Source: Eubacteriaceae bacterium ES3 (GTDB lineage Bacteria > Bacillota > Clostridia > Eubacteriales > Eubacteriaceae). From it: a stretch of 64,000 nucleotides of DNA. The stretch's first letter is position 1. Each line of letters begins with the position of its first letter. The position numbers and the translations under genes are program-made. A model generated the notes under the pieces. That model made no database searches and was not told the DNA's origin. It worked only from the letters and a program-made list of their open reading frames with translations. The DNA is taken from NCBI GenBank assembly GCA_030586155.1, contig CP130741.1, positions 1,048,680 through 1,112,679 of the forward strand, given 5' to 3'. This document shows positions 26,305 through 36,661 of this stretch, in pieces.

Positions 26305-27297
26305 ATGAATCAGAGTTATTATATTTTTTCCGCGGGTGAATTGAAAAGGAAAGATAATTCATTGGCTTTTCTAAAATCGGATGGTTCAAAAACCGACATT
26401 CCGATTGAGCGTGTCTATGACCTTTATATTTTTGGAGAAATGACCTATAACACAAAACTTTTTAATTTTCTAGCTACGAAAGGGGTATGTGTACACTTAT
26501 TTAATTATTATGATTTTTATACCGGCAGTTTTTATCCGAGGGAACAGCGAAATTCGGGAAAGCTCTTGGTGCAACAGGTCAGTTTTTATACAGATGAAGA
26601 AAAGCGTTTGAAATTGGCAAAAAATTTTATTGAAGCAGGTAGTTATAATATTTTTAGAAACATGCGCTATTATCATACTCGTGAAAAATGTAGTGGTGAG
26701 GCATTGGAAAAAGTTTCTGATTTAAGAAATGAAATTAATGATGCAACAGATATTCATATGTTGATGGGGATTGAAGGAAACATAAGGAAAGTTTATTATG
26801 AAACCTGGACGGATATTTTTTCGAAAGATGTTGAATTTGAAAAAAGAGTGAAGCAGCCACCGGATAACATGGTTAATACACTGATATCATTTCTAAATAC
26901 CATGATGTATACTAAGGTGCTTTCAGAAATATATCAGACCCAATTAAATCCAACAATCAGCTATCTGCATGAACCAGGGGAGAAACGTTTTTCATTAGCA
27001 TTGGATGTGGCAGAAGTATTTAAACCACTACTTGTGGATCGATTGATTTTTTCGCTAATCAATAAAGGTATCATTTCAGATTCTGATTTTTCGAAAGAAG
27101 AAAATTTTCTCCGAATGAAGGAACATACGGTTCAGAAAATTGTGCAGGAATTTGAGAATGAATTAAAGAGAACAATTAAACATAAAAAACTTAATCGTAC
27201 CGTTTCTTATAATCACCTTATTCGCTTGGAATTGTATAAACTAATAAAGCATTTAATAAATGAAAAGTCTTATGAAGGGTTTAAAATGTGGTGGTAG
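26305..27297 (+). CDS. cas1: CRISPR integrase Cas1
   Basis: A 330-residue spacer integrase. The catalytic residues appear as the glutamate in GIEGNIRKVYY, the histidine in YLHEPGEKRFSLALD and the aspartate in LDVAEVFKPLLVDR. Start ATG 26305 fits the family N terminus (MNQSYYIFSAGELKRKDN) and follows GAGAGGTGAATGG. It is intact, so new spacers can probably still be added at the leader end of the array. Confidence 0.95.
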   Translation: MNQSYYIFSAGELKRKDNSLAFLKSDGSKTDIPIERVYDLYIFGEMTYNTKLFNFLATKGVCVHLFNYYDFYTGSFYPREQRNSGKLLVQQVSFYTDEEKRLKLAKNFIEAGSYNIFRNMRYYHTREKCSGEALEKVSDLRNEINDATDIHMLMGIEGNIRKVYYETWTDIFSKDVEFEKRVKQPPDNMVNTLISFLNTMMYTKVLSEIYQTQLNPTISYLHEPGEKRFSLALDVAEVFKPLLVDRLIFSLINKGIISDSDFSKEENFLRMKEHTVQKIVQEFENELKRTIKHKKLNRTVSYNHLIRLELYKLIKHLINEKSYEGFKMWW

Positions 27298-27298
27298 T

Positions 27299-27577
27299 AT
27301 GTACATTGTGCTGGTTTATGATATCAAGTTAAATGAAGGGGGGAGTAGGGTACTGAGAAATGTTTTTAAAAGCTGTAAGAAGTATCTGGTACATTTGCAG
27401 AATTCAGTTTTTGAGGGAGAAGTATCCCGTGATCAGCTTTTAGCGCTCAAGCTGGAACTGAAACAATATTTAAGAGAGGATGAGGATTCTTGTATTATTT
27501 TTAGAGCTAGAAACAATATTTGGATGAATAAAGAGTACCTTACAAATGAGGTGGATAAGAATACACAATTTCTCTAA
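27299..27577 (+). CDS. cas2: CRISPR adaptation protein Cas2
   Basis: A 92-residue ferredoxin-fold partner of Cas1 in spacer acquisition. The N-terminal MYIVLVYDIKLNEGGSRVLR with the conserved aspartate and the LVHLQNSVFEGEV strand are diagnostic. The ATG is one base after the cas1 stop. It is the last gene of the operon and the array begins 163 nt downstream. Confidence 0.95.
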   Translation: MYIVLVYDIKLNEGGSRVLRNVFKSCKKYLVHLQNSVFEGEVSRDQLLALKLELKQYLREDEDSCIIFRARNNIWMNKEYLTNEVDKNTQFL

Positions 27578-27740
27578 AATGCAACTGTCGATGCTTGATA
27601 ATGTAAAAAATATTGGAGACCGACAGATTTTTATGAGAAAACTAATGTTATTGTCTAATGATAAACTTGATATGTGAGGGCAATTGTTATAAGATTTATA
27701 TAAGTAAGAAATATTATTCAGAAAATAAACTAAATGACGG
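27578..27740 (+). promoter_or_regulatory. CRISPR leader
   Basis: This 163-nt AT-rich gap between cas2 and the first repeat has no open frame and sits at the conserved-repeat end of the array. It fits a leader that holds the array promoter and the Cas1-Cas2 integration signal. Its edge with the first repeat is at 27741. Confidence 0.75.
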
Positions 27741-30668
27741 ATTGATAATCGAACCATATTGGAATGTAAAGTCCTGCTCAAGACAGGTAAAAATTTTAAT
27801 CAACTAGATATTGATAATCGAACCATATTGGAATGTAAAGAGAACCTTTAAAGATGTATGAGCTTTAAGTTCTTCATTGATAATCGAACCATATTGGAAT
27901 GTAAAGTTCTGTTTCTGAACGCAATGCAAAGCTTTATTATTGATTGATAATCGAACCATATTGGAATGTAAAGGTGTTATAAAGCAATCGGTAAGGGAAT
28001 TCGATGACAGATTGATAATCGAACCATATTGGAATGTAAAGTGACCTTTAAAGATGTATGAGCTTTAAGTTCTTCCATTGATAATCGAACCATATTGGAA
28101 TGTAAAGTATAACAAAATCGAGATTTGACGCATCACAAAGCCAATTGATAATCGAACCATATTGGAATGTAAAGGTATATAAAGAATTAGTTTGATGTGC
28201 CAATGTGTCAAATTGATAATCGAACCATATTGGAATGTAAAGACATTTTTACGTCTTTTCTTAAAGTGCCCATAGTAATTATTGATAATCGAACCATATT
28301 GGAATGTAAAGTTGGGATCGCAACGTGCTTACTTCCTTTTACACTAGCATTGATAATCGAACCATATTGGAATGTAAAGGATGATATACCAACGGAAGAT
28401 ACTGACCCTGTAGAATATATTGATAATCGAACCATATTGGAATGTAAAGGAAGTAGTTAATAATCGTGAAGAATTAAATCATTGGATTGATAATCGAACC
28501 ATATTGGAATGTAAAGCTATAAAACAGATATTTGCTTGACTCGAATTAAAACATTGATAATCGAACCATATTGGAATGTAAAGCGATTCAAAATCATAGG
28601 ACTTTTTATAATCTTCATATTGATAATCGAACCATATTGGAATGTAAAGCTTCGATTAGACGGAGATGCTTATGAAGTCAACGACATTGATAATCGAACC
28701 ATATTGGAATGTAAAGTCCATCGACACATAGCCGTCATTTTCTTGTCTTGCTATTGATAATCGAACCATATTGGAATGTAAAGTTCTTAAGACCGTATTT
28801 TGCCATAAAATCTGTTTTTATTGATAATCGAACCATATTGGAATGTAAAGTAAAATCTGTTTTTTAATGGGTATTCGGATTTCGGTATATTGATAATCGA
28901 ACCATATTGGAATGTAAAGAATATCAACAGTTTTTCGTTTATACATTGTTTTCGCCATTGATAATCGAACCATATTGGAATGTAAAGAAAAAAGTTGAAG
29001 CAATAGCAGGTGTCGATGATATAATTGATAATCGAACCATATTGGAATGTAAAGTATAATTCATCAGAGAAAACAGGATTAAAAACAATATTGATAATCG
29101 AACCATATTGGAATGTAAAGGCAGATTTAATATACCTTATGGGATTATTAGCTTCTATTGATAATCGAACCATATTGGAATGTAAAGTGATATGGACAGG
29201 TGGCAGCTGTTTAAAGATTACTGTATTGATAATCGAACCATATTGGAATGTAAAGTTAAACTTTCAATATGTATCAATGTCAATCGGTATTAATTGATAA
29301 TCGAACCATATTGGAATGTAAAGAAAATACGATGAGCGTTTAGAGCTGAAAATCGTTAAATTGATAATCGAACCATATTGGAATGTAAAGATAGCTGGGA
29401 CTTGCGTAAGTGATTGTGAACTATGCTATTGATAATCGAACCATATTGGAATGTAAAGCAAGATTACCATTATGGCGAGGATTGGTTAGCTTATCATTGA
29501 TAATCGAACCATATTGGAATGTAAAGTTAATTCAAGTACCCATAATCATCGTATTCAATCCGCATTGATAATCGAACCATATTGGAATGTAAAGTGATCT
29601 GGCAAACTTCTCAACTTCTCTGGAATACTCATTGATAATCGAACCATATTGGAATGTAAAGAAAGCTTCGTGACACTCTCCGCATTATCAATAATCAATT
29701 GATAATCGAACCATATTGGAATGTAAAGGAGAATTAGGTAATGGGTCCAGATATGGAGAGATTGATTGATAATCGAACCATATTGGAATGTAAAGAGTCA
29801 AAAAGACGATTTAGAAACACAAGTTAATAACATTGATAATCGAACCATATTGGAATGTAAAGTCCAAAATGTCCCCTGATTATCAGAATGCTAGGTTGAT
29901 TGATAATCGAACCATATTGGAATGTAAAGATGTCAATGATTAACAAGGCACTCATTGAAGATTTTCATTGATAATCGAACCATATTGGAATGTAAAGTGT
30001 ATGATTGATTATATTGATAAAATGCATCTTGTTCATTGATAATCGAACCATATTGGAATGTAAAGCACTGTACGTTGAAGCACTCCAAAATCTCCCTATT
30101 GCTGATTGATAATCGAACCATATTGGAATGTAAAGGAATACCAGGTTGATATAATGATTCAAACCGTATTCATTGATAATCGAACCATATTGGAATGTAA
30201 AGGCTTAATCATCTGCAGGTCTGTTTCCAAAAGCTTCGATTGATAATCGAACCATATTGGAATGTAAAGCTTAGTCACCCAAGTGATTGCAATAATGTCA
30301 AAGGCTATTGATAATCGAACCATATTGGAATGTAAAGATGATTGTCTCGTACAGTAAAGCTGCCCCTTCAAGAGATTGATAATCGAACCATATTGGAATG
30401 TAAAGTCCTCAAATTCGAGCTTAATTTCCCATACTTCTCATTGATAATCGAACCATATTGGAATGTAAAGTAATAAATTAGGAGTAGCCGACATCGATTC
30501 ACAATTATTGATAATCGAACCATATTGGAATGTAAAGCGCCACCACAAAACCCATTCTTCGATATTGGAATAATTGATAATCGAACCATATTGGAATGTA
30601 AAGAAAGAACCAAAAATTGATAAAAACGAGTATATCCATTGATAATCGAACCATATTGGAATGTAAAG
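27741..30668 (+). CRISPR. CRISPR array, leader-proximal part (44 repeats, 43 spacers)
   Basis: I count 44 copies of a 31-base repeat (30 if the invariant first A is not counted). It begins ATTGATAATCG and ends TTGGAATGTAAAG, with a repeat-to-repeat distance of 65-70 nt and spacers of about 34-39 nt. All copies here appear identical. Direction follows from the cas operon and leader on the left. Spacer 11 recurs in the second part. Spacers 2 and 5 share a 32-nt core, and spacers 16 and 17 overlap by 14 nt. The part ends abruptly at a transposon inserted in the following spacer. Confidence 0.98.
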
Positions 30669-30842
30669 TTTCACTATCTGTAAATTTTCACATTATTTCG
30701 GACTGAATTAGTCACAATAAATCGGATGAAAAAGGAAGAAATAATGCGAAAATAATGGCTTATTAAGAATATAAATCTCGTTTTTAATCACATAATCACG
30801 TTCCATTTTTCCAGAAAAAAAGGGAGATAACGCTGTCAGGCG

Positions 30843-31643
30843 TTAAATCCCGGCTTCTGCCGAAGCGGCAAAAACAATCTCTTCATCGATGAGATCAGTT
30901 TGCTTTTGAAAGGCGAGAATCAGACATTGGGTAACGAGATTGCCGACTAATCGAGGATAACCGCCAGTCGAAGACGAAATAGCTGCATAAGCATTCTCGT
31001 TGATCAGATTTCGTGAAACACCGGCATGTTTAAAGCGGTGTTTGATATAGTCTCTGACCTCATCCGGTGTCAGTGGTGAAAAATGAAAACGGGTCACCAG
31101 CCGCTGATCCAGCGAACGGTTCTGGTTTAAAGCCAGGCGGTTGGCCAGCGTTGGTAAACCGGTGAGTATCAGAATAAAAGGATTGCGTTTGTCCATGTCA
31201 AAGTTAAAAATGATGCTCAGATCGTGAAGAAACTGAGCTGAAGCCGACTGCATCTCATCGAGGATAAAGACAGGCGTGATGCGGCGCTTATCATAAAGAT
31301 CGATAATCGCGTTCTGAATCTGAAAGAACAGCTCCACTTTGCGGAATTTCGGCTGTTCCCCGAGCGAAAAGGCCAGACCCCGGTAAAAGTCCATAGTTGT
31401 TCCGGAAGACATCGGGAAATACATGACCTTATATAAGGACGGATTCAAATTGTCGGCAAAGACCCGCAGGGTCGATGTTTTACCAACCCCGGGGTCACCG
31501 GTAATCAGACCAAAACCTTTGGTGGTTTTGAGATAATCCAGTCGGGCCAGAACTTCCCTGTAAGCTTCGGACTGAAAGAGCATCGATGAATCAATGCTTT
31601 TGTCAAAGGGTGCCTGCCGGAACCCGAAAAATGATTTATACAT
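30843..31643 (-). CDS. ExeA/TniB-like AAA ATPase of the transposon
   Basis: A ~266-residue ATPase with Walker A ITGDPGVGKTSTLRVFA, Walker B VFILDEMQSAS and an arginine-rich NRSLDQRLVTRFHF sensor segment. Proteins of this kind (IstB, TniB, MuB, TnsC relatives) choose target DNA and activate the transposase. I take ATG 31643, which overlaps the end of the transposase gene by 8 nt; a GTG three codons earlier is possible. It is the last gene of the element. Confidence 0.85.
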   Translation of the reverse strand: MYKSFFGFRQAPFDKSIDSSMLFQSEAYREVLARLDYLKTTKGFGLITGDPGVGKTSTLRVFADNLNPSLYKVMYFPMSSGTTMDFYRGLAFSLGEQPKFRKVELFFQIQNAIIDLYDKRRITPVFILDEMQSASAQFLHDLSIIFNFDMDKRNPFILILTGLPTLANRLALNQNRSLDQRLVTRFHFSPLTPDEVRDYIKHRFKHAGVSRNLINENAYAAISSSTGGYPRLVGNLVTQCLILAFQKQTDLIDEEIVFAASAEAGI

Positions 31644-32895
31644 GAGGAACACCGCCTAACGTGCTGTAGCTGATAACATTGTTATTGCGTTTGGCAATGG
31701 CATTGTCCGCCATGATGACTTTTTTGCAGGTAAGAATCCGGACACTGTTTTCATAAAGATAGATCTCATCAGGGCATTCATTGGGATAGCGGATATCCAC
31801 GCTCTTGCCGATAAACATTGGCGAAGCTTCGAAAAGGGCGTTGTGCAGCGAAATGGTGGCATCCGACTTGACCTTTCTGGTTGCCCGGATCAGAAAGGCT
31901 TCATCAATGATCCGGGGATCAGAGAAATGTTTGATTCGGTCGCTCCCCCGCATATAAAAGACCATCGGTGCTTCATTGAGACTTGAATGAAGCTTATGAT
32001 GATAATCCCGGGCCAGCCAGGCCTCAAAGCGCTGGTTGAGGACATCCAGATCCATCAGGTCGGAATCCGTCAAAAGCGGATAAAAACGACTGCGGACGGT
32101 TTTGAAAAAGCGCTCGATTTTGCCTTTGCTTTTGGGATCGTAAGGTCTGGTATTGACCAGTGCAATGCCCAGAGTGGCACAGGAAGTATTCAGTTGGTGA
32201 GAACGGAAAATCTTGCCATTATCAGCATAAAGCATGGTGGGCTTGCCACAGGTAAGTAAAGCAGATTTAAGGACATGAAGGAGATCTTCATTCTTTTCAG
32301 CCAGCATGAACTGAGCCCCGGTAATTCGCCGGGAAGCATCATCGATAAAAGCGATCAGATAGGTTTTGCGCTTTTTACCGTTAAGAGTCAGATATGGGCC
32401 GTGGGAAACATCGGTCTGCCACAGGGTGTTGATATCAACATGGGCAAAACGGCGGCGGTCAGCCGTATCCGTCTGGGATGGCTTTAACAGCTGATGTTTT
32501 TTCAGCAGCCGATACACTGTGGAATAGGAACAGTCAGAGCTGGTGAAGTGCCCTTCATGAATGAGCCACTCATGGAACAACTTCACCGATAAATGGATGT
32601 TTTCCGTTCGTAACGTAAGGAGCAGTTTAGTCGATTCCGCTGATAAAGCCCGGGAAGAACCCTTGTCTGTCCGAACCTTGGGCTTGAGCGCATCAAAACC
32701 ATGACGCCGGTACAGACGGAGCCATTCCAGCAGGGTTTTGCGGTTGTAGGTGCGCGTGCCATAATGCGGAACATCATGGGTTTTGGCACTGATCTCATCC
32801 AGATAAGCGGCGTGGGACGAGACGGTATCCGTAAGCAATGGCGCAATCAGGCCATAGCGAAATAAAGCAATCAGTTCTTTGTCTTTTTCAGTCAT
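31636..32895 (-). CDS. DDE integrase-type transposase (rve domain)
   Basis: A 419-residue transposase. The N terminus has helix-turn-helix segments (TYNRKTLLEWLRLYRRHGFDALKP). The catalytic core shows the first aspartate in WQTDVSHGPYL, the second in LYADNGKIFR, and the glutamate in SKGKIERFFKTVRSRF. A Mu-type beta-barrel region follows. ATG 32895 with CGGAGG upstream is preferred over the 78-codon upstream extension. It is intact and operonic with the ATPase. Confidence 0.9.
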   Translation of the reverse strand: MTEKDKELIALFRYGLIAPLLTDTVSSHAAYLDEISAKTHDVPHYGTRTYNRKTLLEWLRLYRRHGFDALKPKVRTDKGSSRALSAESTKLLLTLRTENIHLSVKLFHEWLIHEGHFTSSDCSYSTVYRLLKKHQLLKPSQTDTADRRRFAHVDINTLWQTDVSHGPYLTLNGKKRKTYLIAFIDDASRRITGAQFMLAEKNEDLLHVLKSALLTCGKPTMLYADNGKIFRSHQLNTSCATLGIALVNTRPYDPKSKGKIERFFKTVRSRFYPLLTDSDLMDLDVLNQRFEAWLARDYHHKLHSSLNEAPMVFYMRGSDRIKHFSDPRIIDEAFLIRATRKVKSDATISLHNALFEASPMFIGKSVDIRYPNECPDEIYLYENSVRILTCKKVIMADNAIAKRNNNVISYSTLGGVPHV

Positions 32896-33043
32896 TGTAA
32901 AAAAACCTCCGTTTTTAAAGAATTGAGGTTTTAAGGATCCATAAAACTCAGTAAATAGAGCATAACGGATCAATGGATAAAAGGCAAAGCAAAAGCTCTG
33001 TGGGCTAAATAGTTCTTCAAAAAAATGCGGAAGGATGGTACAA

Positions 33044-33580
33044 TTAATGTGCCATAAATCCTTTCTTAAAATGATCGTGATATCTTTTGCCGAAGATGGG
33101 GGGCTTGCCCACCGAGTAGACCATTTCAAGAAGCTTTATGGCTTTTTTATGCCAAAAATCAGGAAAGTCGATTAAAGGATCATGGCAGATGCGAAAAAAT
33201 TCAATCAGCCGGTTCAGACAAAGTAAAAAACGCCGGGTGATAAAGCGACGATGCTGATGCGCTAAAGTATTGGCATAATGAGCCCCGTTAAAGAAGGCCC
33301 AAAGCAGTTCCAGCAGAAATGGAAGCGCCAGCTGAAATCCTGGATGACAGAAAGAAGGCAGGACACTGACTGTCTTACCGCAATGAATACAGTAATGACG
33401 TTGGACCGGAATGGAGAAGACATCCTCATACCAGATCACATGCCGGTGATAGATACCATGAAGATGAAGTCGATGGCGGGTGTAACAATGTGGACAGCTG
33501 TCAATACGAACTCTTTCAGTGGTGTAGAATTCGGTGATATAATCCAGCGGGTGGTCAGAAAAGTGTTCCAGATGAACCAT
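33044..33580 (-). CDS. DUF6431-like zinc-ribbon protein of the transposon
   Basis: A 178-residue protein with a CPHC...CIHC zinc ribbon in its first 60 residues and a helical remainder (FLLELLWAFFNGAHYANTLAH). AAGGAAG precedes the ATG. Proteins of this kind often precede rve-type transposases with ExeA ATPases in Firmicutes. They may help recognise DNA ends, but their function is not established. The family name is from memory. Confidence 0.65.
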   Translation of the reverse strand: MVHLEHFSDHPLDYITEFYTTERVRIDSCPHCYTRHRLHLHGIYHRHVIWYEDVFSIPVQRHYCIHCGKTVSVLPSFCHPGFQLALPFLLELLWAFFNGAHYANTLAHQHRRFITRRFLLCLNRLIEFFRICHDPLIDFPDFWHKKAIKLLEMVYSVGKPPIFGKRYHDHFKKGFMAH

Positions 33581-33734
33581 GGTTTGTGCTTCCTTAAAGT
33601 GACTAATGATTAATCATTATACCATAATTGAAAAGCCAGGTTTGCCGGAATAATTTGATTAGTTCAGGGCTCTTTTGACATTTATAATTTGCTAATTAAC
33701 AACTATCCGGTATGTGTTCTGTCGGTCGTCTGCC

Positions 33735-36110
33735 ATTGATAATCGAACCATATTGGAATGTAAAGGGAAAAAGGAAGCCCTTCAAGGAAACGGTGGAATC
33801 CATTGATAATCGAACCATATTGGAATGTAAAGTTTATCTTCATGAATAGAAAAATGGATTCTTCTATCATTGATAATCGAACCATATTGGAATGTAAAGC
33901 CAACAAGCTCATCTATTATTGACCCAAAACTTGAATTGATAATCGAACCATATTGGAATGTAAAGATATTTATTAAAGAGGTATAAACATGGACCAGGCC
34001 AATTGATAATCGAACCATATTGGAATGTAAAGAACGATTATATGGAACTGGGAAACCACTCGGAATTATTGATAATCGAACCATATTGGAATGTAAAGAT
34101 GATTACGATCCAATCTCTGAATACTGGGAGTTAAATTGATAATCGAACCATATTGGAATGTAAAGCGCTACGGAGTTGGCGGCCTTGATTTATCTAATAC
34201 GATTGATAATCGAACCATATTGGAATGTAAAGCCTGATCCGGTACTTGAACAAATAGAACGACTTCTTATTGATAATCGAACCATATTGGAATGTAAAGT
34301 TTGATTCGGTATCAATATCAGCAGCACCAAGCGAATTGATAATCGAACCATATTGGAATGTAAAGTCCAGCATGTTGGCCAGCTGATTCCAGATGGTTGC
34401 ATTGATAATCGAACCATATTGGAATGTAAAGGAAAATTGATGGAGCAGTGGCCATGATTATTGCCATTGATAATCGAACCATATTGGAATGTAAAGGAAG
34501 TAGTTAATAATCGTGAAGAATTAAATCATTGATTGATAATCGAACCATATTGGAATGTAAAGTCTATCAGTGGTGGTGCTAGGTTGGGTAGATCATCCAT
34601 TGATAATCGAACCATATTGGAATGTAAAGGTATTAACATCGACAGTATTTCCTAGGCCATCATAATTGATAATCGAACCATATTGGAATGTAAAGTAAAT
34701 CATAACCTTTCATCGCATTCCTCGGCTTTCAATTGATAATCGAACCATATTGGAATGTAAAGTTGTGCGAAAAACCCATGTTTGCATAGGTTTCAAGCAT
34801 TGATAATCGAACCATATTGGAATGTAAAGCCTCTCATTACTGTGAAGCAGAAATATCTAACCGCAATTGATAATCGAACCATATTGGAATGTAAAGTTCG
34901 ATAAAGAATGGAGTGCTTACGTTCAAACTTTCATTGATAATCGAACCATATTGGAATGTAAAGTTTTTTATAGAATGGTATAAGTCTAAAACTAATAATA
35001 TTGATAATCGAACCATATTGGAATGTAAAGATAACAGATACATATTCTGATGCATCCGTAAATACTGATTGATAATCGAACCATATTGGAATGTAAAGTA
35101 GAATAAGTCATATTATTTCCCCTCTCTTTAATATATTGATAATCGAACCATATTGGAATGTAAAGTTGTAGGAAGATGATGTATGGATCGAAACGAACGA
35201 TATTGATAATCGAACCATATTGGAATGTAAAGATTGAAGATCTGGTTTATGTGACCGCCACAGGAAGTAATTGATAATCGAACCATATTGGAATGTAAAG
35301 ACTTGTTACTGATCCAAAAACAGCTGAATCATTCAGATTGATAATCGAACCATATTGGAATGTAAAGATTCTCACGCCCTACTGGATTACATGATAAGAT
35401 AAATTGATAATCGAACCATATTGGAATGTAAAGACGCTGTAAGATCATTGCAATTGGATGGCGTTCAGGATTGATAATCGAACCATATTGGAATGTAAAG
35501 CACGTTATAACCATAGGTGTATTAAAGTGTTCACGTAATTGATAATCGAACCATATTGGAATGTAAAGTTAACAGAAAAGAATCATCAGTATATTCATAA
35601 TGAGATTGATAATCGAACCATATTGGAATGTAAAGTCAACACAATGCCAGGTACTGGCAAACGGGGATATGAATTGATAATCGAACCATATTGGAATGTA
35701 AAGTTTGATAGGTAGGCTTTTTAATTAGGGGTTTAACAGTATTGATAATTGAACCATATTGGAATGTAAAGTTTAAGGGCCTCAATTCGCCGTGATTCAT
35801 CAATTGTTATTGATAATCGAACCATATTGGAATGTAAAGTATGTAGAGCCATAACTATAATCAGAAAAACAAGCTAATTGATAATCGAACCATATTGGAA
35901 TGTAAAGTCCCAATGTTTCATCTGCCTGATTTCTTATATCTTCATTGATAATCGAACCATATTGGAATGTAAAGTATATTGTTTTAAAGTCAGGAGATAA
36001 ATATATGCTTGATTGATAATCGAACCATATTGGAATGTAAAGTCCTTATTCTTAAACCGGCGATCAATAGCCAGGGTGGAATTGATAATCGAACCATATT
36101 GGAATGTAAA
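33735..36110 (+). CRISPR. CRISPR array, leader-distal part (36 repeats, 35 spacers)
   Basis: Thirty-six copies of the same repeat in the same direction continue the array beyond the transposon. One copy (35741) has a C-to-T change in the eleventh base. The last copy (36081-36110) has lost its final G. Decay confined to the right end marks the old, leader-distal terminus. There is no leader on the left of this part. Its twelfth spacer (34497-34531) repeats spacer 11 of the first part. Confidence 0.98.
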
Positions 36111-36147
36111 TGTTAATCTACCTCTCCCCATATCAGCCATCCACCTT

Positions 36148-36177
36148 ATTGAAGTCATGCCATATTTGAATGCAAAT
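36148..36177 (+). repeat. Decayed terminal CRISPR repeat
   Basis: After a 37-nt spacer-sized gap, this stretch keeps ATTGA, CCATATT and GAATG of the repeat but differs elsewhere. It is best read as the fossil 81st repeat of the array. The dnaC fragment begins within a few bases of it. Confidence 0.7.
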
Positions 36178-36183
36178 CATTCT

Positions 36184-36592
36184 TGGCCTGTATTGCCAAT
36201 GCTCTGATTGATAAAGGGATTCCAGTTCTGATGACAAGCTTCACCAGGCTCAGCCAGCAATTATATTCAGAGCAGGATAAAAACACCTTTCTTGCAGCCC
36301 TGAATCGATACGATCTTTTGAACATTGATGATCTGGGCGTAGAGCGAAAAAGCGACTATATGCTGGAGAATATGTTTAATGTCATAGATGAGCGCTACAA
36401 AAGTAAATAACCAATGATTATTATCACCAATCTGACACTGGAACAACTGGAAAATCCTTCATCGCTGGCACTGAGCCGCCTGTATGAAAGGATTTTGGAA
36501 AAGTGTACGCCGCTGGTCTTTGATGGGGAGAATTTGCGGGATGACAAGCGGTCTCAAAATTTTGAGCATGTTAAGAAGGTGCTGGGGTCCTA
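36184..36592 (+). pseudogene. Second dnaC-like fragment, frameshifted
   Basis: About 400 bp that align closely, by eye, with the 3' half of the dnaC-like pseudogene at 18548-18955, in the same orientation. It lacks the Walker A region and begins at the GGCCTGTATTGCC that encodes the ACIAN segment. Rearranged bases near 36405 create an early stop, and the end has diverged. It is not functional. Together with the first copy it brackets the CRISPR-Cas locus. The AT-rich stretch 36593-36661 after it shows no gene. Confidence 0.85.
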
Positions 36593-36661
36593 GGAAAAGT
36601 CTTGATTTGTAAGGAAATTAAAATATAATATACATACAATAATTTAAATAATATAAGTTAT

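Larger units (their letters stand above)
30679..33701 (-). mobile_element. Three-gene DDE transposon inserted in a CRISPR spacer
   Basis: The element begins TGTAAATT and ends AATTAACA, with imperfect 18-bp terminal inverted repeats (14 of 18 matching). The same ACTATC flanks it at 30673-30678 and 33702-33707. Inside the left end TCACA-TA--TCGG occurs twice (30688-30701, 30712-30725). A related site lies near the right end (33645-33658), as expected for multiple transposase-binding sites. It encodes a zinc-ribbon DUF6431-like protein, an rve-type integrase and an ExeA/TniB-like ATPase. The layout recalls IS21/Mu/Tn7-type elements but not a precise family. Confidence 0.88.

Noticed and set aside
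31043-32900. Plus-strand frames opposite the transposase and ATPase
   Set aside because: They lack ribosome binding sites and recognisable motifs and mirror the codons of the true genes on the minus strand.
30679-33701. A CRISPR-associated (Tn7-like, RNA-guided) transposon
   Set aside because: The element sits inside the array but carries no tniQ and no effector genes, and the cas operon is a complete ordinary I-B set with Cas3 and Cas1-Cas2. It is better explained as an insertion into the array.
27741-36110. Short open frames across the arrays on both strands with repeated LHSNMVRLS or IIEPYWNVK segments
   Set aside because: They are translations of the CRISPR repeat in different frames, without binding sites or conservation beyond the repeat.
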